In this document: positions 62,258 through 64,000 of the stretch, piece after piece
How positions within the stretch are numbered: the stretch's first letter is position 1
Layout of the letters: the number at the start of each line of letters is the position of its first letter
NCBI RefSeq assembly: GCF_900103695.1
Contig: NZ_FNHF01000001.1
Span: 868,001-932,000, forward strand
DNA from: Sediminibacillus halophilus
GTDB taxonomy: Bacteria > Bacillota > Bacilli > Bacillales > Amphibacillaceae
Direction of reading: 5' to 3'
DNA: 64,000 nucleotides
Made by a program: the position numbers and the translations under genes
Notes under the pieces: generated by a model
What the model saw: only the letters and a program-made list of their open reading frames with translations
What the model was told of the DNA's origin: nothing
The model's database searches: none

Positions 62258-62896
62258 TTAATCTTTCCAAGCTGATTGCAGGATACACTCACAGAAATTT
62301 TTTTGTTTATAGTTTGGATTAAAAAATTGAACGACATCAGATTTAATGTTACCAAAAGTGGTTTCTGGTTTGTGCTTAAAACCTTCATAAAAAGCTGGAA
62401 TAATGTCTTGTTTGAAATGATTGCGCGGAAAAGCTTTTACAACTTCTTCTCTTAAGTCAGCCGGAAATTGTTCAAATCCCTCTCCCATAACATCTAGCCC
62501 TACACCAGAGTATAATAACTCTACCTGAGATTCTTTATGTTCCGCTATACCAATTGTTGTGTGCAGTGCTATAGCATCCCATACAAGACGAATCGATTCA
62601 TCTGGAACTTTATATTGTTGTAAAAAGCTTCTTGCCGTATTTGCACCATCTACTTCAAATCGCAAATCCGGACTGCTAAACTCCTTCGTTAACCCCAAAT
62701 CATGGAATAAAGCACTGATATATAGTAATTCTAAATCATAATTCTTTTTTGCCTTCTTTCCCATGATGGCACCAAATAGAAACACACGATTTGAATGATT
62801 CCATATCAATTCATTTCCATTCTCTCTCAAAATGTCTGATGCGTCCTTTGCCATTCTGGAATCCGGGATTTTAATACCTGCTATTTCACGAACCAT
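62258..62896 (-). CDS. HD-domain protein (cyanamide hydratase-like)
   Basis: 212 aa. HD metal motif: NHSNRV with His34, LFHDLGLT with His65-Asp66, and later IALHTTIGIAEH and an Asp in SGVGLDVMG. Best fit is the cyanamide-hydratase-like HD group. ATG 62896 has a fair ribosome site, AAAGGATG. It follows the LysR gene by about 118 bases on the same strand, so it may be a target of that regulator or its co-transcribed partner. Substrate unknown. Confidence 0.82.
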   Translation of the reverse strand: MVREIAGIKIPDSRMAKDASDILRENGNELIWNHSNRVFLFGAIMGKKAKKNYDLELLYISALFHDLGLTKEFSSPDLRFEVDGANTARSFLQQYKVPDESIRLVWDAIALHTTIGIAEHKESQVELLYSGVGLDVMGEGFEQFPADLREEVVKAFPRNHFKQDIIPAFYEGFKHKPETTFGNIKSDVVQFFNPNYKQKNFCECILQSAWKD

Positions 62897-63014
62897 TATC
62901 TAATACACCCTTTTCAATGTATAGTCCTCATTTTCATGAGGCTATCTTCATTGTAAAAAGGTTGATATCATTTATCTATCCCATTATTTCTATCGTAATC
63001 ATAGTTAAAAACTA

Positions 63015-63944
63015 TCAAAGAAGGTTATTTAAAGCAGCTATTGAATCCTTCCCAATATTAAATTTCAACTTCTCAATTTCACGTACAAACAACTTAATAA
63101 AACTGCGTGTTGCAAAATTGACAAAAGCGTTCTTTTTCATTGTAAGGTATACATTTCTATTTAGATATGGATTTTCAATTCGTTGAAAAAACAAGTCCTC
63201 TGTATCATAAAAATCAAACAATGTACGTGACACAATACTACAACCAATCCCACTTCGAACTAAATTTAAGATTGATTCAATACTGGAAGTTTCTACAATA
63301 GGTTCTATTTGTTTCCCCATTCCGTCACTTGTTTTATCAAGTATTTTTCTACATTGATGTATTCTAGGAAATAGCACAAGAGGTTTGTCTAATAAAGCGG
63401 AGAATGAAATGCTCTCACTTCCATGTTTACGATTACTTATCAAGTAGAATTCCTCATTATATAACTTTATAACTTGCATTAACCCATTTTGACTGGAGTG
63501 AAAACCAATTCCAAAATCAGCCTGGTTTTCGAGCACAGCCTTCTCTACTTGATCAGTACTTTGAACGAAAACTTTAATATCAGGATACAATTGATTAAAT
63601 TGGATACATAAAGTGGAGATTAAATCCGTCATCTCTCCTGGTAACACAGCAACCTTTAACTCTCCTATTTTCACCTTAGTAAATGCTTCAATTTGTGAGG
63701 AAATATTTTGTATAGAGCCTTGTATATTCAAAGCTTCTGCTTGCACAATTTCTCCTACCTTGGTAAGTTCAATTTTCTTACCAATACGGTTGAAAAGTGG
63801 TGCTCCTAGTTCTTGTTCAAGTAACTTGATTTGATGACTTAATGTTGGCTGTGATATCCCTAATTTTTCTGCAGCTTTTGTAAAATGGAGTTCTTTACTC
63901 ACCATTAAAAAATATTTTAAATGTCGTAATTCGATTAATATCAA
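63015..63944 (-). CDS. LysR-family transcriptional regulator
   Basis: 309-aa protein with N-terminal winged helix: ELRHLKYFLMVSKELHFTKAAEKLGISQPTLSHQIKLLEQELGAPLFNR, then an effector domain. The start is uncertain: TTG 63944 lies close after AAGGAAAGGA; ATG 63989 is in frame but has no ribosome site. LysR regulators commonly control the divergent or next gene, here the HD gene, on a small-molecule signal. It lies near the right edge; sequence beyond is unseen. Confidence 0.9.
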   Translation of the reverse strand: MILIELRHLKYFLMVSKELHFTKAAEKLGISQPTLSHQIKLLEQELGAPLFNRIGKKIELTKVGEIVQAEALNIQGSIQNISSQIEAFTKVKIGELKVAVLPGEMTDLISTLCIQFNQLYPDIKVFVQSTDQVEKAVLENQADFGIGFHSSQNGLMQVIKLYNEEFYLISNRKHGSESISFSALLDKPLVLFPRIHQCRKILDKTSDGMGKQIEPIVETSSIESILNLVRSGIGCSIVSRTLFDFYDTEDLFFQRIENPYLNRNVYLTMKKNAFVNFATRSFIKLFVREIEKLKFNIGKDSIAALNNLL

Positions 63945-64000
63945 TCCTTTCCTTAAGGCAATTCTTCTAATAGCAAAGATGTCCGGCATGACGCATAGTG

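Noticed and set aside
1-64000. CRISPR array, prophage, rRNA or tRNA genes
   Set aside because: No spaced direct repeats, phage structural genes or RNA gene cores were seen on reading both strands.

Overview
The window looks like chromosomal DNA of an endospore-forming, salt-tolerant member of the Bacillaceae. The clues are strong AGGAGG-type ribosome binding sites, frequent GTG/TTG starts, an SspH-type spore protein, CotF-type coat genes, a SAM (S-box) riboswitch, a PerR-like box, a cre-like site, and an unusual density of compatible-solute genes. No rRNA, tRNA, CRISPR array, prophage or intact insertion sequence was seen. No species is named, because nothing in the sequence decides one.

Layout. 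1-8.4 kb: a two-component system cut by the left edge, a MazG-like protein, DinB-like proteins, a PadR/HAAS pair with a visible operator, a VanZ-like protein and a nested inverted repeat. 8.4-20 kb: a sugar island on the minus strand with a binding protein and two permeases but no ATPase, DUF624 and DUF2264 proteins, a 2-hydroxyacid dehydrogenase, two Gfo/Idh/MocA oxidoreductases and three TIM-barrel isomerase/epimerase proteins. This enzyme mix suggests a 3-keto-glycoside route. 20-31 kb: housekeeping and accessory genes (M20 peptidase, D-serine dehydratase, HAD phosphatase, cell-wall amidase, YibE/F pair, small membrane proteins). 31-34 kb: spore genes (sspH, two divergent coat-protein pairs, an alcohol dehydrogenase) in an arrangement recalling the B. 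subtilis yra/adhB cluster. 34-45 kb: a Rieske flavoprotein, an ArsR/SRPBCC pair, an ectoine/hydroxyectoine catabolic cassette (eutB-eutC-doeA), oxidoreductases, a HAD pseudogene and a DUF3006/ComEC-like pair.

45-55 kb is the most coherent system. A BCCT transporter and a CocE-type hydrolase flank an OpuA-type ABC transporter, which follows a thioesterase, an L-carnitine dehydrogenase and a beta-keto acid cleavage enzyme (BKACE). A divergently placed TetR gene follows. The three enzymes would turn L-carnitine into glycine betaine with release of acetoacetate. The promoters of the enzyme operon and of tetR are near copies, each TTGAAA-N17-TATAGT with a GACGGT operator in the spacer, so the operon is probably controlled by this TetR.

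55-64 kb: an alpha/beta hydrolase, an S-box controlled MetE-like gene, a ZosA-like metal ATPase with PerR-like boxes, a methyltransferase, then an AT-richer stretch with an orphan MerR-type promoter, a monooxygenase-like protein, an HD-domain protein and a LysR regulator.
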